A stretch of DNA of 64,000 nt, taken from assembly GCA_030035585.1 (NCBI GenBank), contig CM057475.1, positions 2,365,501 through 2,429,500 of the forward strand, in the 5' to 3' direction. The notes below the pieces were generated by a model, which saw nothing but the letters and a program-made list of their open reading frames with translations, was not told the origin of the DNA and did not search any database. Source of the DNA: Dugong dugon (lineage: Eukaryota > Chordata > Mammalia > Sirenia > Dugongidae). A program made the translations under genes and the position numbers. This document shows, piece after piece, positions 32,646-45,573 of this stretch (position 1 is its first letter; each line of letters opens with the position of its first letter).

Positions 32646-33449
32646 TGTGGGTGAGGGTGGGGATCACAGTTCTTTTCCATGAAGTTTGGATGGAGTAGGG
32701 CAGTTGTTGTCTGAAGTTCTCTGTCTTGCTAGACTGTCCGTTTCCTTGTCCTTTGACTGGAGAGAACTGCTTTCCTTAAGCTTTTTTAACTTGCACCCAT
32801 TGACGTTTCCGGGTTGCTGGCTGCACCGACACCTAGTCTGGGGTATATATGAGGCAAAAAGAAAACCCAGGGAACTCAGCACCATATTGTTCCTTGGGTC
32901 CTAAGGTGATCTGCCTTTCTTTCTCCACCTTTCAGAGCCTTATTATCTATAATATCCAGGGTTTATATCTGTACTTAGTGGAGGGAATATGAAGTAGTCT
33001 ATCTTGTCCTAAACTGGAGATCTTGTCTTCATTTTTTTTAAACCATCACCAATATTTATTTACCTTCATTTTTGAAAGATGTTTTTGTTCTCTATAAAAT
33101 TCTAGTTTGACACTTTTTTCCTTCATTAAAGATGTTAATCCACTGTATTCTTGCTTATGTTTTTTCCAGTGAAAAATCTGGCATCCTTATTGTTGTTCTT
33201 CTGTATGTAACACATTTTTTTTTGGTTTAAGTTTTTTTTTTTTTTTTTGAGAAATTTGATTATATGTTCCTTGGTATAGTTTTCTTTTGCATAGGGTTTG
33301 CTGAGTTTCTTGGAACTGTAGGTTTATAGTTTATATTATTAAGTTTTGAAAATTGTAGGCCATTATTTCTTCAAATATTTTTTCTGTTCCTCCCTGCCCC
33401 CTTCTTCAGAAGCCCCAATTAGCTGTATATTAGACTGGTTGTCCTCATA
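32646..33449 (-). mobile_element. Probable ancient L1/HAL1-like sequence
   Basis: From about 33.05 kb, TCTATAAAATTCTAGTTTG, CCATTATTTCTTCAAATATT and GCCCCAATTAGCTGTATATT resemble reversed old L1/HAL1 5' regions. 32646-33040 is unassigned. Confidence 0.45.
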
Positions 33450-34452
33450 CTACTGCAGTGCGATGGATTGTTTTTGTGTGGCCTTTGTCGCTATGGTCTT
33501 GTGACTCCCACCCAGATGATTTGGCATGACTGTGAAGATAGGGGAAACCCTGGTTGCCCAGTGGTTAAGAGCTACGGCTACTAACCAGAAGGTTGGCTGT
33601 TCAAATCCACCAGGTGTTCCTTGGAAACCCTATGGGGCAGTTCTACTCTGTCCTATAGGGTAGCTATGAGTTGAAATCGACTTGACGGCAGTGGGTTTGG
33701 GTTGGGTTTTTTTTTTTTTTTTTTGGTGCAGATAGGGTAACTGTGGCCTACCAAAGGAATTGGTCAGTTTTGCTATGCCACTGGGCTTGAGGTGAGCCAT
33801 CCCTGAGGCGGGAGAGAGAGAGGATCCCACCACCACCAAGGAAGAACAGCCAGGAGTGGAGAACGCATCCATTGGACCCAGGATCCCTGTGCTGGGAAGC
33901 TTCTGGAACCAGGAGACGAGAGAGAGAGAGAGAGAGAGAGAGTGAGCTGTAACCCTGAAGACAGTGAGAAGTGGTGGCAGGAGACCGTGGAGTGAGCTTC
34001 CTGGCCCACAGAGCAAGAAAACCGAGTGCCTGCGGTGCCTCTAGGGAGTTACCTGCAGAGGCTAAAAGAGCTTTGTTATACTTCCCTGAGCAAGGCAGAG
34101 GCCTAGGGCCAGAGAAAGGTGTGCCTGCGAGCACAGCTGAAAATAGGCTGTCCTGATGGAACAACTGTATCCTGAGTGTTCCTGAGCTTGAACTGTAATC
34201 TGTTACATCCCTAATAAACCCAATTATCATGAGTATTGTTTGTGAGTTCTGTGTGGCCATTGCAATGAATTATTGAACCCAACAGATAAGTAGAGAGTGC
34301 CCTGGGAGGGACAGTGTCAGAATTGGTAAAGATGGCAGAGAGAGGAGGTGTGTCTGACGTCCTCCTCGCAGGAATCAGCCTTGGGCTGTTGATCTTGATT
34401 CTCCTCCCTTGTGAAGTTAGAGGTCAGACACCAGCCCCTAAGCCATTTTTAT
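33450..34452 (+). repeat. Class-I-like solo LTR with a nested AfroSINE
   Basis: Second copy of the 15.8-kb LTR. TGTGGCCTTTGTCGCTATGG precedes the SINE, and AAAGGAATTGGTCAGTTTTG, CACCACCACCAAG, CCTAATAAACCCAATTATCA and GGAATCAGCCTTGGGCTGTT follow it. Ends CCATTTTTATA. A (GA)n run sits at 33918-33941. The exact start is uncertain. Confidence 0.75.
33545..33725 (+). repeat. AfroSINE inside the LTR
   Basis: AAACCCTGGTTGCCCAGTGG to GGGTTTGGGTTGGG and a T run. The duplicated target is GTGAAGATAGGG / GTGCAGATAGGG, both halves belonging to the interrupted LTR. Confidence 0.9.
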
Positions 34453-36060
34453 ACTACTCACTGATGTTCTTTTCATTTTTTTTTTCCTGTATTTCATTTT
34501 GAAGAAATGAACTTGGTTGCCTTCAAGTTCAGTAATCTTTTCTTTTGTAATTTTTAATCTGCTGCTTGTCCCAGCTGGTGTATTTTTCATCTGTGACATT
34601 GGAGTTTCTATTTATAGAAGTTCAGTTTGGGTCTGCCATGTCTCTACATTTTGAACATATGGAATACAGTTACAATAACTGCTTTTATATCCTTTTTCTG
34701 CTGATTCTAATACCTGTGTCAGTTGTGGTTCTCTTGAAATTCATTGATGATTCTCCCCATTGTAGGTCATGTTTTCTTGCCAGTTTGTACACTTGGTAAT
34801 CTTTTATTGGATGTTAGACACTATGACTTGTGCTTTGTTGAATGCTGGATATTTTTGTATTCCCTATAAATCTTTATATAAATCTTCTGGGATATACTTA
34901 AGTTACTTGAAAACAGTTGGATCTTTTTTGATTTTTGTCTTCTTCGTATGATTTGTTAGGCATTGCTCAGTATCTTAGTTATCTAGTGCTGCTGTAACAG
35001 AAATACCATAAATGGATAGCTTTAACAAAGAGAAATTTATTCACTCACAGTCTGGGAGGCTTGAATTCCGAATTCAGGGTGCCAGTTCCAGGGGAAGCGT
35101 TTCTCTCTCTGTCGACTGTGGGGAAAGGTCCTTGTCATCAATCTTCCCCAGTCGAGGAGCTTCTCAGCGCAGCGACCCCGTGTCCAAAGGACATGCTCTG
35201 CTCCTGGTGCTTCTTTCTTAGTAGTATGAAGTCCCTATGTCTCTCTGCTCGCTTCTCTTTTATATCTCAAAAGAGATTGATTTAAGACATAACCTAATCT
35301 TGTAGATTGGATCTTGCCTCATTAACGTAAGGGCTGCTAATCTCACCTTGTTAACATCATAGAGGTAGGATTTACAACAGAGGAAAATCACATCAGATGA
35401 CAAAATGGTGGACAGTTACACAATACTGGGAATCATGGCCTAGCCAACCTGACACACATTCTTGGGGGACACAATTCAATCTGTAACACTCAGTCTAGGG
35501 TTAATTATTCCCCACTACGGAAGCAAGATCTTCTTGTATATTCTACCCAGTGGCCCATGAATTATGGAATTTTCCTCTCCAACTGATAGGAACAGGCACT
35601 ATTCCAGGCTCCTTTTGAGTGCCAGGCATTGCTTCCTCTAATCCTTTTGAATGATTCTTTCCCCAAACCCAGGTAATTTCTTTACACACATAAGTATATG
35701 CTGAATACTCAAGGGGACCTTGCAGATTTCTGAGGTCCTCTCTCCTCTCTAGTACTCTGTCCTATGAACTCTAGCTGCCTCTCCTAGACTCTCAACTCCG
35801 TTTCCTCAACTCTGGGAGTGTTCCAGGCTCTGCCTCTAATCTGTCTTCCTGACCACGGGGAAACTTTCTCAGAGCAGTAAACTGGGGCGATTGTAGGGGC
35901 TCCTCTCATTTGTCTCCCATGTCTCGAGGATTTCTGCGCTTCGTTGCCTGATGTCCAGTGTTCTGAAAACCGTTTTTCCCTATATTTTGTTGATTTTTTT
36001 TTTTTATTGTTTCATATGGGAAGTTTAATCTGGTCCCTGTTACTCCATCTTTACTGAGGG
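34453..36060 (-). mobile_element. Ancient L1 5'-region fragment, minus strand
   Basis: GGTTGCCTTCAAGTTCAGTA, GATTCTAATACCTGTGTCAG and TGCTGAATACTCAAGGGGAC recall reversed old L1M 5' DNA. It is split by the LTR at 34971-35488. The match is by pattern only. Confidence 0.45.
34971..35488 (-). repeat. MaLR-like solo LTR, minus strand
   Basis: TATCTTAGTTATCTAGTGC to TTCAATCTGTAACA, 518 bases, flanked by perfect CTCAG (34966-34970, 35489-35493). Shares the longer internal body with the copy at 16.6 kb. Confidence 0.9.
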
Positions 36061-36984
36061 GAAAGTCCACCATATTTTATTTTTGTAATAAATCTTTATC
36101 TGTTTTTTTTGATTTGGACTTCAGGTGCGTAGTGCTGAGTAAGTTTTTTCTTAATTTTACGACACTGTGGTCCATTTTGTTGTATTTATTCCCCTTAATG
36201 CCCATTTCCTACTTCGATTCCCTGAATCATAGGCAACAATTCTAATGTGATATATATTTTATATATCCTTTTATTTATATGCGAACTTGTAAAACCTATA
36301 ATTTATTTTCTGAGCATTTATTTGCGATATAAATACATACTACTCTGCTGGTGAGTTTGTTGTGTCCTTTTGTCACCCAGCACCGTGTTTTCACATCTAA
36401 CCGTGTTGCTCTGTGCATATTTATTTCCTTCGAACTGATTCTGATGCTTGTTCACCCACAACCTTTCATTTATGAAAATTTCTCTGGGACATATTCATAG
36501 AAGCAGGATCACTAGGTCATAGGTTATACATGTGCCTATCCTGTCTCCTCTTCCTTGGTATCTCTCGTGGAAATTATTTACAACCTTAATTTTAGAATTT
36601 TATTTTAAAATATAAAATTAGTTTTGCAATATATTATGTAAATCTTTTCCATCACTATTGTTTATTGTGTATACCACATCTCATAGAATTAATTTTTTTA
36701 TTTTGCTAAATTACATCCTTTAATAATCCTTGAAAATAATGTCATTGCTGTCTCGCATTCTTACATTGCTGCTGACCTGATTCTGGTTCCTTTCTAGAGC
36801 TGTAAATTTGATTTGCAACCTGTGGTTTAAAAAGTTCAGATATGTTAATCACTCATTTTTACTTTAACCAAAATGTGTTATAAAGGTAAAGCAGGTAGTT
36901 GCTCATGACCACAGAGTACTAAGAGTAATTACTTTATTGGTTCTGTTAATTGTAACATAATAATTAAGGCCAGAGACAATGGGT
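36061..36984. other. No firmly recognised feature
   Basis: AT-rich. GACATATTCATAGAAGCAGG and ACTAGGTCATAGGTTATACA hint at an old LINE 3' part, but I cannot define it. Confidence 0.3.
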
Positions 36985-37004
36985 TAAAAATGAGAAGGTT
37001 TACT

Positions 37005-38369
37005 TTGGAAAATGATATGTGCCTCCTTAAAAAGCCAAAATTAAAAATACCGTATGATCCAGCAATCCCACTCCTAGGAATATACCCTAGAGAAATAAGA
37101 GCTGTCACATGAATAGACATATGCACACCCATGTTCATTGCAGCACTGCTCACAATAGCAAAAAGATGGAAACAACCTAAATGCTGATCAACAGATGAAT
37201 GGATAACCACACAGACTGTGATACATACACACAATGGAATACTATGTAATGTTAAAGAACAATGACGAATCCAGAAACATCTCACAACATGGATGAATCT
37301 GGAGGGCATTATGCTAAGTGAAGTAAGTCAGTCACAAAAGGACAAATATTGTATGAGACCACCATTTTAAGAACTCAGGAAAAGGTTTAAACCCAGAAAA
37401 AAGCATTCTTTGATGGTTATGAGGTTGAGGAGTGAGGGGGAAGGGAAGTCACTAACTAGGTAGTAAACAAGTGTCAATTTGGGTTAAGGGGGTAAGTCAG
37501 CACAAGTGGACCAAAGCAAAAGAATAGAAGTTTCCTAGACACATCCAAACACTTTGAGGGACCAAGTAGCTGGGACTGGGGCCTGGGGCCTGGGGACCAT
37601 AGTCTTGGAGGACATCTAGGTCAATTGGCATAACATAGTTTATAAAGAAAATGTTTTACATCCCACTTTGGGGCGTAGCACCTGGGGTCTTAAAAGCTTG
37701 CGAGCGGCCATCTAAGATACATCTATTGGTCCCATCCCACCTGGAGCAGAGGAGAATGAAGAAAACCAAAGACACAAGGAAAATACTAGCCCAAAGGACT
37801 AAAGGGCCAAATAAACCAGACACTCCCCCAGCCTGAGATCAGAAGAACTAGATGGTGCTCGGCTACCAGCAATGACTGCCCTGAAAGAGAACACAACAGA
37901 GAGTCCCAGACAGAGCAGGAGGAAAACATAGAACAGAATTCAAATTCACGTAAAAATACCAGATTTAATGGTCTGACAGAGCTTGGGGGATCCTCCAAAG
38001 CTATGCTGGCCCCCACCCCCCTGCTCCCCAAGCTCTGCTAACCCAGAACTGAAACCATTCCTGACTTTTCAGACAAAGATTAGACAGGCGTATAAAACAA
38101 AAAATACAGGAGGAACATGCTTCTTAGTTCAATCAAATATGTGAGACCAAATGGACAGCTTCTGTCCAAGAGCAGGACAAGAAGGCATGGAGGGACAGGA
38201 ACTGGACAAATGGGCACAGGGAACCCTGGGTGGAAAGGGGGGGTATGCTGTCACATTGTGGGGATTGCAACCAATGTCACAAAACAACATGTGCATAAAT
38301 TTTTTAATGAGATTAATTTGAGCTGTAAACTTCCACCTAAAGCACAATTTAAAAAAAAATTGTTTTTTT
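37005..38369 (+). mobile_element. L1, 5'-truncated (ORF2 end and 3' UTR)
   Basis: Begins in the C-terminal ORF2 coding part (TATGATCCAGCAATCCCACT, AGCACTGCTCACAATAGC, ATGGATGAATCTGGAGGGCA) and runs through the 3' UTR to CACAATTTAAAAAAAAATTG. The flanks AAAATGAGAAGGTTTACT and TAAATGGGAAGGTTTGCT are a target duplication with 16 of 18 matching. Confidence 0.85.
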
Positions 38370-38384
38370 AAATGGGAAGGTTTG

Positions 38385-39735
38385 CTCATCAAGCTGAAAT
38401 TCAACTTCCATCAGCAACAGTACTATGTGTAATTATACCTTCTACCACAAACAAGTAAACAAGTATTGATGCTTAAGTGTAAGAGTTTTCTTTATAATTA
38501 ACAATTATAGTTAATCTCACAGAGGAGTTCCTTTTAATAAAATTACCAATTTTCATCATGACAGTATATGGAATAATTACAAATTTAACCAGAAAGCACT
38601 CTTGCCCTAACCTAATATTTATATTCCTAGAATATTCAAGGCATCTGAATTATATATATTTTCCTACTTTGGTAATATAATCTATGAACTCATTTTTCTC
38701 CAGTTTGGAGAAATTGTCTTACTATTTCTTGGAGTGTTGCCCCAGATTCATCTTTCTTTTCTTCCCTTCTAGAACATACAGTAAATGTCTGTTAGAAATT
38801 ATAGCTTGACCCTTTAAAACTAAAAATCACACTCTTTACTTTTCCACTGCATTCTGCATCGACTGGATCTTCCACCTCACCATTTCACTCTTCAAATTTT
38901 CCTCTGTTCTGCAATTTCATTAATACTGTGAGCATTTTTTTTTCATACTTTGATACTTTTTAATGTCTGATCATCCTGATTTGCTCTTTTTCATAAAAGA
39001 CGTTACTTCTTTTACAGGTGTCTTGTCCTCTCTTATTTCTCTGCAGGTATTAGTTATGCGTCTTTCACAATCTGCTGCTGCGTTGGCTTCGTTTTCATCC
39101 GTGTTAGCTTTTGTCCCTTCACTTGGGTGATGCTCTTTGGGGTGTTAGTTTTTCTTTCATGTAGTGTGTGCATTTCTCTATTTGAGAGTCCTGGCTGGCC
39201 TGACTCTAAGAGTTCTTACCTGTTTAACTTTACTGACAATAGGATGGAACATATAGTGAGGTTGGGTGGGTGCTAAGAGACAGTGTAATGGTGTGGGATT
39301 ACTGGGGTATCCTGGCTGCTCAGTGGCATTACACTGCCTGCCTGGCCACACTCAACAGTGCCCGCCTGGGAGTAAGCGGATAACTGCCTTCCCGTCCTCC
39401 AGACACAAGGAGGAGGGAGCCTCAGAGCTCACACTCTCTCTGGAGCTTCTTGCATCTTCTCAGCTGCCGTCTCCGGTAAGGTCCTGGACTATGATCATTC
39501 CTTCTTCCTTGAATTCTTCAAAATCCCATGTCCACTGTGGGTGACCATTCTCATTTTCAGTGATACACATTTAGAGTTTTAAAATATCTTGTCACTTCTG
39601 AGGATGTTTTTCCAGAGGGGACACTGCAGTGTGTGCTCTGAATGTCGTTTTGATTCGGTTCAGTTGTGCACAGCCCTCTGGGTAATATTAGGTAGCGCTT
39701 GCAGGTGGCAGTGGTAGTGGTTCTGGAAGCGATGG
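38385..39735. other. No recognised feature
   Basis: AT-rich to 39.2 kb, then GC-richer (39.25-39.5 kb) with a 92-codon open frame of no recognisable family. Confidence 0.35.
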
Positions 39736-39739
39736 CGTC

Positions 39740-39900
39740 AGAGAGACCTGGGATGGAATCTCAGCTCTCAAACATGTTTGTTATGTTTCTGAAGGTCTTT
39801 AATATTACTCATCTTTACTTTCCTTATCTGTAAAATAGGAAAAATAATGTCTAGTACACATTCTTGTTATAAATATTAAGTGATATAAAGTAGTTTTTGC
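39740..39900 (+). repeat. MIR SINE
   Basis: GACCTGGGATGGAATCTCAG, TACTTTCCTTATCTGTAAAA and TAGGAAAAATAATGTCTAG are in MIR order. Confidence 0.7.
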
Positions 39901-40052
39901 TTTGTTTTTAGCCACAGAAAGTGTACACCAAGCTGGTATGACCACCTGACCTGTCAAGTCTCCATGTGCTGGGTCCCCAGGAAGGTGAAGGGTTTGTGGT
40001 CTTGTTTGCCCTGTGCTGAGGATGTGCAGAATTTCCTCTCTGATTACAGAAT

Positions 40053-40213
40053 TCAAGATGGGGCATCAGATGTTCATTTTATCTAAACCGGAGAAGGCAG
40101 ATGGCGTGGCGAGGCTTCTGTTGAACTCTAATCAGAAGATCACATCAAATGGCCCTGAAAAAGGAAAAAGAAACCACAGCACACGGATATATTCAAGTAT
40201 GCAGGTCGCATAG
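40053..40213 (+). CDS. Candidate exon or short open frame, unidentified
   Basis: A good polypyrimidine stretch and AG (TTTCCTCTCTGATTACAG) end at 40047-40048. They are followed after a few bases by ATG at 40058 and an open frame ending with a stop at 40211-40213. The product would be about 50 residues, basic and polar, with no domain I recognise. The sequence after it (to about 40.43 kb) looks like non-repetitive 3' UTR-type DNA. No clear partner exon or poly-A signal is visible, so this may be chance. Confidence 0.2.
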
Positions 40214-40496
40214 TACTGAAGTGGATTGGGTGTTGAAGCACAGCACTGTCAGAACAGCACAAGTGGATATCACTGGTTTGATAGTTTTTTCAGTCTAACA
40301 TTGTACAGGTAACCAAGGAACAATGAGCAGCTGTTATTACAGAAGTGGAAGCTGTGTAACCAGTTTGCATCATGAGCTTATGAGATGAGTATTTTCAAAA
40401 AATTCCTGTTCAGTATTTTGTAATGCAAAGTTTCCTCTTGCATTCTGACCTTACTTCAACTTACATATTTATATTGTGGTGGTGTACCTCAGAAGG

Positions 40497-40693
40497 AGCC
40501 CTAGTGTCGCAATGGTTAAGTGCTCAGCTGCTAACCAAAAGGTCGGTGGTTAGAACCCACTAGTGGCTTCAAAGGAGAGAAGACCTGATTATCTGCTCCC
40601 GTAAAGATTATGGGAAACCCTATGGGGCAGTTGTCATCTATGACAAAGGGTTGCTATGAGTCAGAATTGACTCGACAGCACACACACACAAAA
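40497..40693 (+). repeat. AfroSINE, plus strand, with target-site duplication
   Basis: GGAGCCCTAGTGTCGCAATG to CAGAATTGACTCGACAGC followed by a CA tail. Flanks GTGTACCTCAG / GCGTACCTCAG. Confidence 0.95.
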
Positions 40694-41749
40694 AGCGTAC
40701 CTCAGCAGAAATGTAGCTGTGCTAATATAATTTATGTTAAGTACAGCTTTTATGCCATGTTATAGTGAACATATTTGAGAGGTTTTTTTTTTATATCTCC
40801 TTTTGTTTTTATTTTTTATTGTGCTTAAAGTGAAAGTTTACACTTCAAGTTAGTTTTTCATACAAAAATTTATACATACATTGCTATGTGACCCCAATTG
40901 CTCTCCCTATACTGTGACAGCACACTCCTCCTTTCCACTCCGGATTTCCTATGTCCATTCACCCAGATCCTGTCCCTTTCTGCCTTCTCATCTCACCTCT
41001 GGACAGGAGCTGCCCATTTAGTCTCATTATCTACTTGAGCTAAGAAGCACTCTCTTCACGAATATCATTTTATGTCCCATAGTCCAGTCTAATCTTTGTC
41101 TGAGGAGTTGGCTTCAGGAATGGTTTTCGTTTTGGGCTAACAGAGAGTCTGGTGTCCATGTCTTCTGAGGTCCCTCCAGTCTCAGTCAGACTGTTAAACC
41201 TGGTCTTTTTACTAGAAATTGAGTTCTGCACCCCACCTTTCTCCTGCTCCATCAGGGACTCTCTGTTGTGTTCCCTCTCAGGGCGGTCATTGGTGGTACC
41301 TGAGCACCATCTAGTTCTGCTCTCAGGCTGATGGAGTCTCTGGGTTATGTGGCCCTTTCTGTCTCTTGGGCTAATATTTTCCTTATGTCTTTGGTTTTCC
41401 ATTCTGCTTTGCTCCAGGTAGGTTGGGACCAATTGATGCATCTTAGATGGCCACTCACTAGCTTTTAAGATCCGGACACCACTCACCAAAGTGGGATGCA
41501 GAACATTTTCTTAATAAACTTTGTTACACCAGCTGACCTAGATCTCCCCTGAAAGCATGGTCCCCAGGCCCCTGCCCCTGCTACTCTGTCCCTCAAAGTG
41601 TTTGATTGTATTCAGGAAGCTTCTTAGCTTTGGTTTAGTCCAGTTGTACTGACTTCCCCAGATAATTCTTGTCTACTATTTAGTTAGTGAATAAGCCTCT
41701 CCCTCCCTCCCTACTCTAATAACCATCAAACAATGCTTTCTTCTGTGTT

Positions 41750-44700
41750 TAAACCTTCTCTTGAATTCTTATAATAGTAGTCTTATACGATATTTGTTCT
41801 TTTGTGACTAATTTCACTCAGCATAATGCCTTCCAGATTCATCCATGTTATGAGATGTTTCACGGATTCATCGTTGTTCTTTATTGTTGCGTAGTATTCC
41901 ATTGTGGGAATATACCATAATTTGTGTATCCATTTGTCCGTTGATGAGCATCTAGGTTGTTTCCATCTTTTTGCTATTGTAAACAGTGCTGCAGTGAACA
42001 TGAGTGTGCATATATTCATGTGACAGCTGTGATTTCTCTAGGATGTATTCCAAGGAGTGGGATTGCTGGATTGTATGGTACTTCTATTTCTAGATTTTTA
42101 AGGAAGTACCTAATCGATTTCCAAAGTAGTTGTACCGTTTTACATTCCCACCAACAGTGTGTAAGTGTTCCAGTCTCTCCACAACCTCTCCAACATTTAT
42201 TGTTTTGTGTTTTATGGATTAATGTTAGCCTTATTGGGGTGAGATGGTATCTCATTATAGTTTTGATTTGCATTTCTCTGATGGCTAATGATGGTGAGCA
42301 TTTCCTCATGTGTCTATTAGCCACCTGAATGTCTTCTTTGGTGAAGTGCCTGTTCATATCCTTTGCCCATTTTTTAATTGGGTTATTTGTCTTTTTGCTG
42401 TTGAGATTTTGCAGTATCTTATAGATTTTAGAGATTAGACCCTGATCAGATTTGTTGTAGCCAAAAGTTTTTTCCCAGTCTATAGGTTGTCTTTTTACTC
42501 TTTTGGTGAAGTCTTTTGATGAGCATAAGTGTGTGATTTTTAGGAGCTCCCATTTATCTAGTCTCTCTTCTGGTGCTTGTGCATTGTTACTTATGGTTCA
42601 TATTGTGTTTATGCCATGTGTTAGGGCTCCTAGCATTGTTTCTATTGTTTCTTCCATGATCATTATCATTTTCGATTTCATATTTAAGTCTTTGATCCAT
42701 TTTGAGTTAGTTTTTGAGCATGTATGAGGTATGGGTCTTGTTTCAGTTTTTTGCAGATGGATATCCAGTTATGTCAGCACTATTTGTTAAAGAGACTGTC
42801 TTTTCCCCAATTAATGGACTTCGGGCCTTTGTCAAATATCAGCTGCTCATAGGTGGATGAATTTACGTCTCGATTTTTAATTCTGTTCCATTGGTCTATG
42901 TATCTGTTGTAGTACCAGTGCCAGTCGGTTTTGACTACCGTAGTGGTATAATAGGTTATAAAATAGGTAGTGTGAGGCCTCCTACTTTGTTTCTTCTTCA
43001 GTAATGCTTTACTTAGCCAGGGTCACTTCTATTTCCATATGAAGTTGGTGATTTTTTTCTCCATCTTATTGAAAAATGCTGTTGGAATTTGGATAAGGAT
43101 TGCATTGTATCTGTAGATCGCTTTGGTTAGCACTGACATTTATACACTGTATTGAGTCTTCCTATCCATGAGCAAGGTACGTCTTTCCACTTATGCAAGT
43201 CTCTTTTGGTTTCTTGCAGTAACGTCTTGTAGTTTTCATTGTATCGGTCTTTTACGTCTCTGGTTAGATTTATTCCTAAGTATTTTATCTTCTTGGGGGC
43301 TATTGTAAATTGTATTGATTTTATGATTTCCTCTTTGAAGTTCTGTTTGTTGGTGTAAAGGAATCCAACTGATTTTTGTATGTTTATCTTATATCCTGAT
43401 ATTTTGCTGAAATCTTCTCTTAGTTCCAGTAGTTTTCTTGTGGATTCTTTGGGGTTTTCTGTGTATAAGATCATATCGTCTACAAACAAAGATACTTTTA
43501 CTTCTTCCTTACCAAACTGGATGCCCTTTATTTCTTTTCTAGCCTAATTGCTCTGGATAGGACATCCAGCACAATGTTGAATAAGAGTGGTGATAAAGGG
43601 CATCCTTGTCTGGTTCCCGTTCTCAAGGGGAACGCTTCTAGACTCTCTTGATTTAGGATGATGTTGGCTGTTGGCTTTGTATAAATGTGCTTAATTATAT
43701 TGAGGAATTTCCCTTCTATTCCTATTTTGCTGAGAGTTTTTATCATGAAGGTGCGTTGGACTTTGTCAAATGCCTTTTCTGCATCAATTGATAAGATCAT
43801 GTGGTTCTTGTCTTTTGTTTTATTTATGTGATGGATTACATTGGTTGTTTCTCTAATGTTGAACCATCCCTGCATACCTGGTATAAATCCCACTTGATCA
43901 TGGTGAATTATTTTTTTGATGTGTTGTTGAATTCTATAGGCTAGAATTTTGTTGAGGATTTTTGCGTCAATGTTCATGAGGGATATTGGTCTGTAATTTT
44001 CTTTTCGTGTGGTGTCTTTACCTGGTTTTGTTGTCAGGATTATACTGACTGCATAGAATGAGTTTAGGAGTATTCCATTATTTTCTGTGCTCTGAAATAC
44101 CTTTAGTGGTAGTGGTGTTAACTCTTCTCTGAAAGTTTGGTAGAATTCTCCCATGAAACTGTCCAGGCCAGGGTTTTTTTTGTTGGGAGTTTTTTAATTA
44201 CCTTTTCAATGTCTTCTTTTGTTATAGTTTTATGTAGTTGTTTTACCTCTGTGTTAGTTTAGGTGGATAGTGGGTGTCTAGAAATTTGTCCATTTCCTCT
44301 AGGTTTTCAAATTTGTTAGAGTACAATTTTTCATAGTATTGTGTTATGATTCTTTTAATTTCAGTTGCATCTGTTGTGATATCGCCCATGTCATTTCTTA
44401 TTCGGGTTATTTACTTTCCTGTTTTTCTGTTGTCAGTTTGGCCAATGGTTTATCGATTTTGCTGATGTTTTCAAAGAACCAGCTTTTGGTCTTGTTAACT
44501 CTTTCAGTTGTTTTTCTGTTCTCTTTTTCATTTAATTCTGCTCTAATTTTTATCATTTCCTTTCTTCCAGTGCCTGAGGGCTTCTTTTGCTGCTCTCTTT
44601 CTATTTGTTCGAATTGTAGGGTTAACGTGTTTTGATTTTGGCCCTTTCTTCTTTTTGGATGTGTGCATTTATTGCTGTAAATTGACCTCTCAGCGCTGCT

Positions 44701-45573
44701 TTTGCTATGTCCCAACAGTTCTGGTAGGATGTGTTTTCATTCTCATTTGATTCTGTGAATTTCTTTATTCTGTCTTTAGTTTCTTCTATAACCCAGTAGT
44801 TTTTGAGCAAGGTGTTTTTCAGTTTCCATGTGTTTGATTTTTTTTTCCTTACTTTTTCTGTTTATTTCCCCTTTTATGGCTTTATGGTCAGAAAAGAGGC
44901 TTTGTAATATTTTGATGCTTTGGACTCTGTTAAGGCTTGCATTATGACCTAATATGTGATCTATTCAGGAGAATGTTCCATGTCCATGGGAAAAGAAAGT
45001 ATACTTGGCAGTTGTTGGGTGGAGTGTTCTGTATATGTCTATGAGATCAAGTTGGCTGATTATAGCATTTAGATCTTCCATGTCTTTACTGAGCTTCTTT
45101 CTGGATGTTCTGTCCTTCACCGAAAGTGGTGTGTTGAAGTCTGCTACTATTATTGTGTAGCTGTCTATCTCTCTTTTCAGTGCTGTTATAGTTTGTTTGA
45201 TGTATTTTGGAGCCCTGTCATTGGGTGTGTAAATATTTATTATAGTTATGTCCTCCCATATATTGCCCCTTTAATCGTTATATAGTGTCCTTTGTTATCC
45301 TTTGTGGTGGATTTTACTTTAAAGTCTATTTTGTCAGAGATTAATATTGCCACTCCTGCTCTATTTTGAGTGTTGTTTGCTTGATGTATTTTTTTCCATC
45401 CTTTGAGTTTTAGTTTGATTGTGTCTTTAAGTCTAAGGTGTGTCTCTTGTAGGTGGCATATAGACAAAACATGGTTTTTTTATCCATTCTGCCACTCTCT
45501 GTCTCTTTATTGGTGCATTTAGTCCAGTTACATTCAGCGTAATTATTGATAGGTATGAGTTCAGTGCTGTCAT
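41750..45573 (-). pseudogene. L1 ORF2 (endonuclease/reverse transcriptase), disrupted
   Basis: ORF2p of intact L1 nicks target DNA with an APE-type endonuclease and primes reverse transcription. Read on the minus strand, the endonuclease start is at 45573 (ITLNVTGLNAPIKRQRVAEW). The reverse-transcriptase region is at 43127-44154 ([15 protein letters not shown]; the active site reads FVDDMILY). The C-terminal part is at 41783-42357 (GIHPREITAVT and SEISHKRTNIV). The catalytic aspartate pair is still visible, with Val in place of the usual Ala in the FADD motif. Multiple stops (for example near 43.5 kb) and frame breaks make the frame non-functional. Confidence 0.85.

Noticed and set aside
33630..34260. 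Minus-strand frames of 128 and 170 codons
   Set aside because: They run through a SINE, a (GA)n tract and a solo LTR. The Ser/Leu repeats come from GAGAGA. There is no viral coding region.
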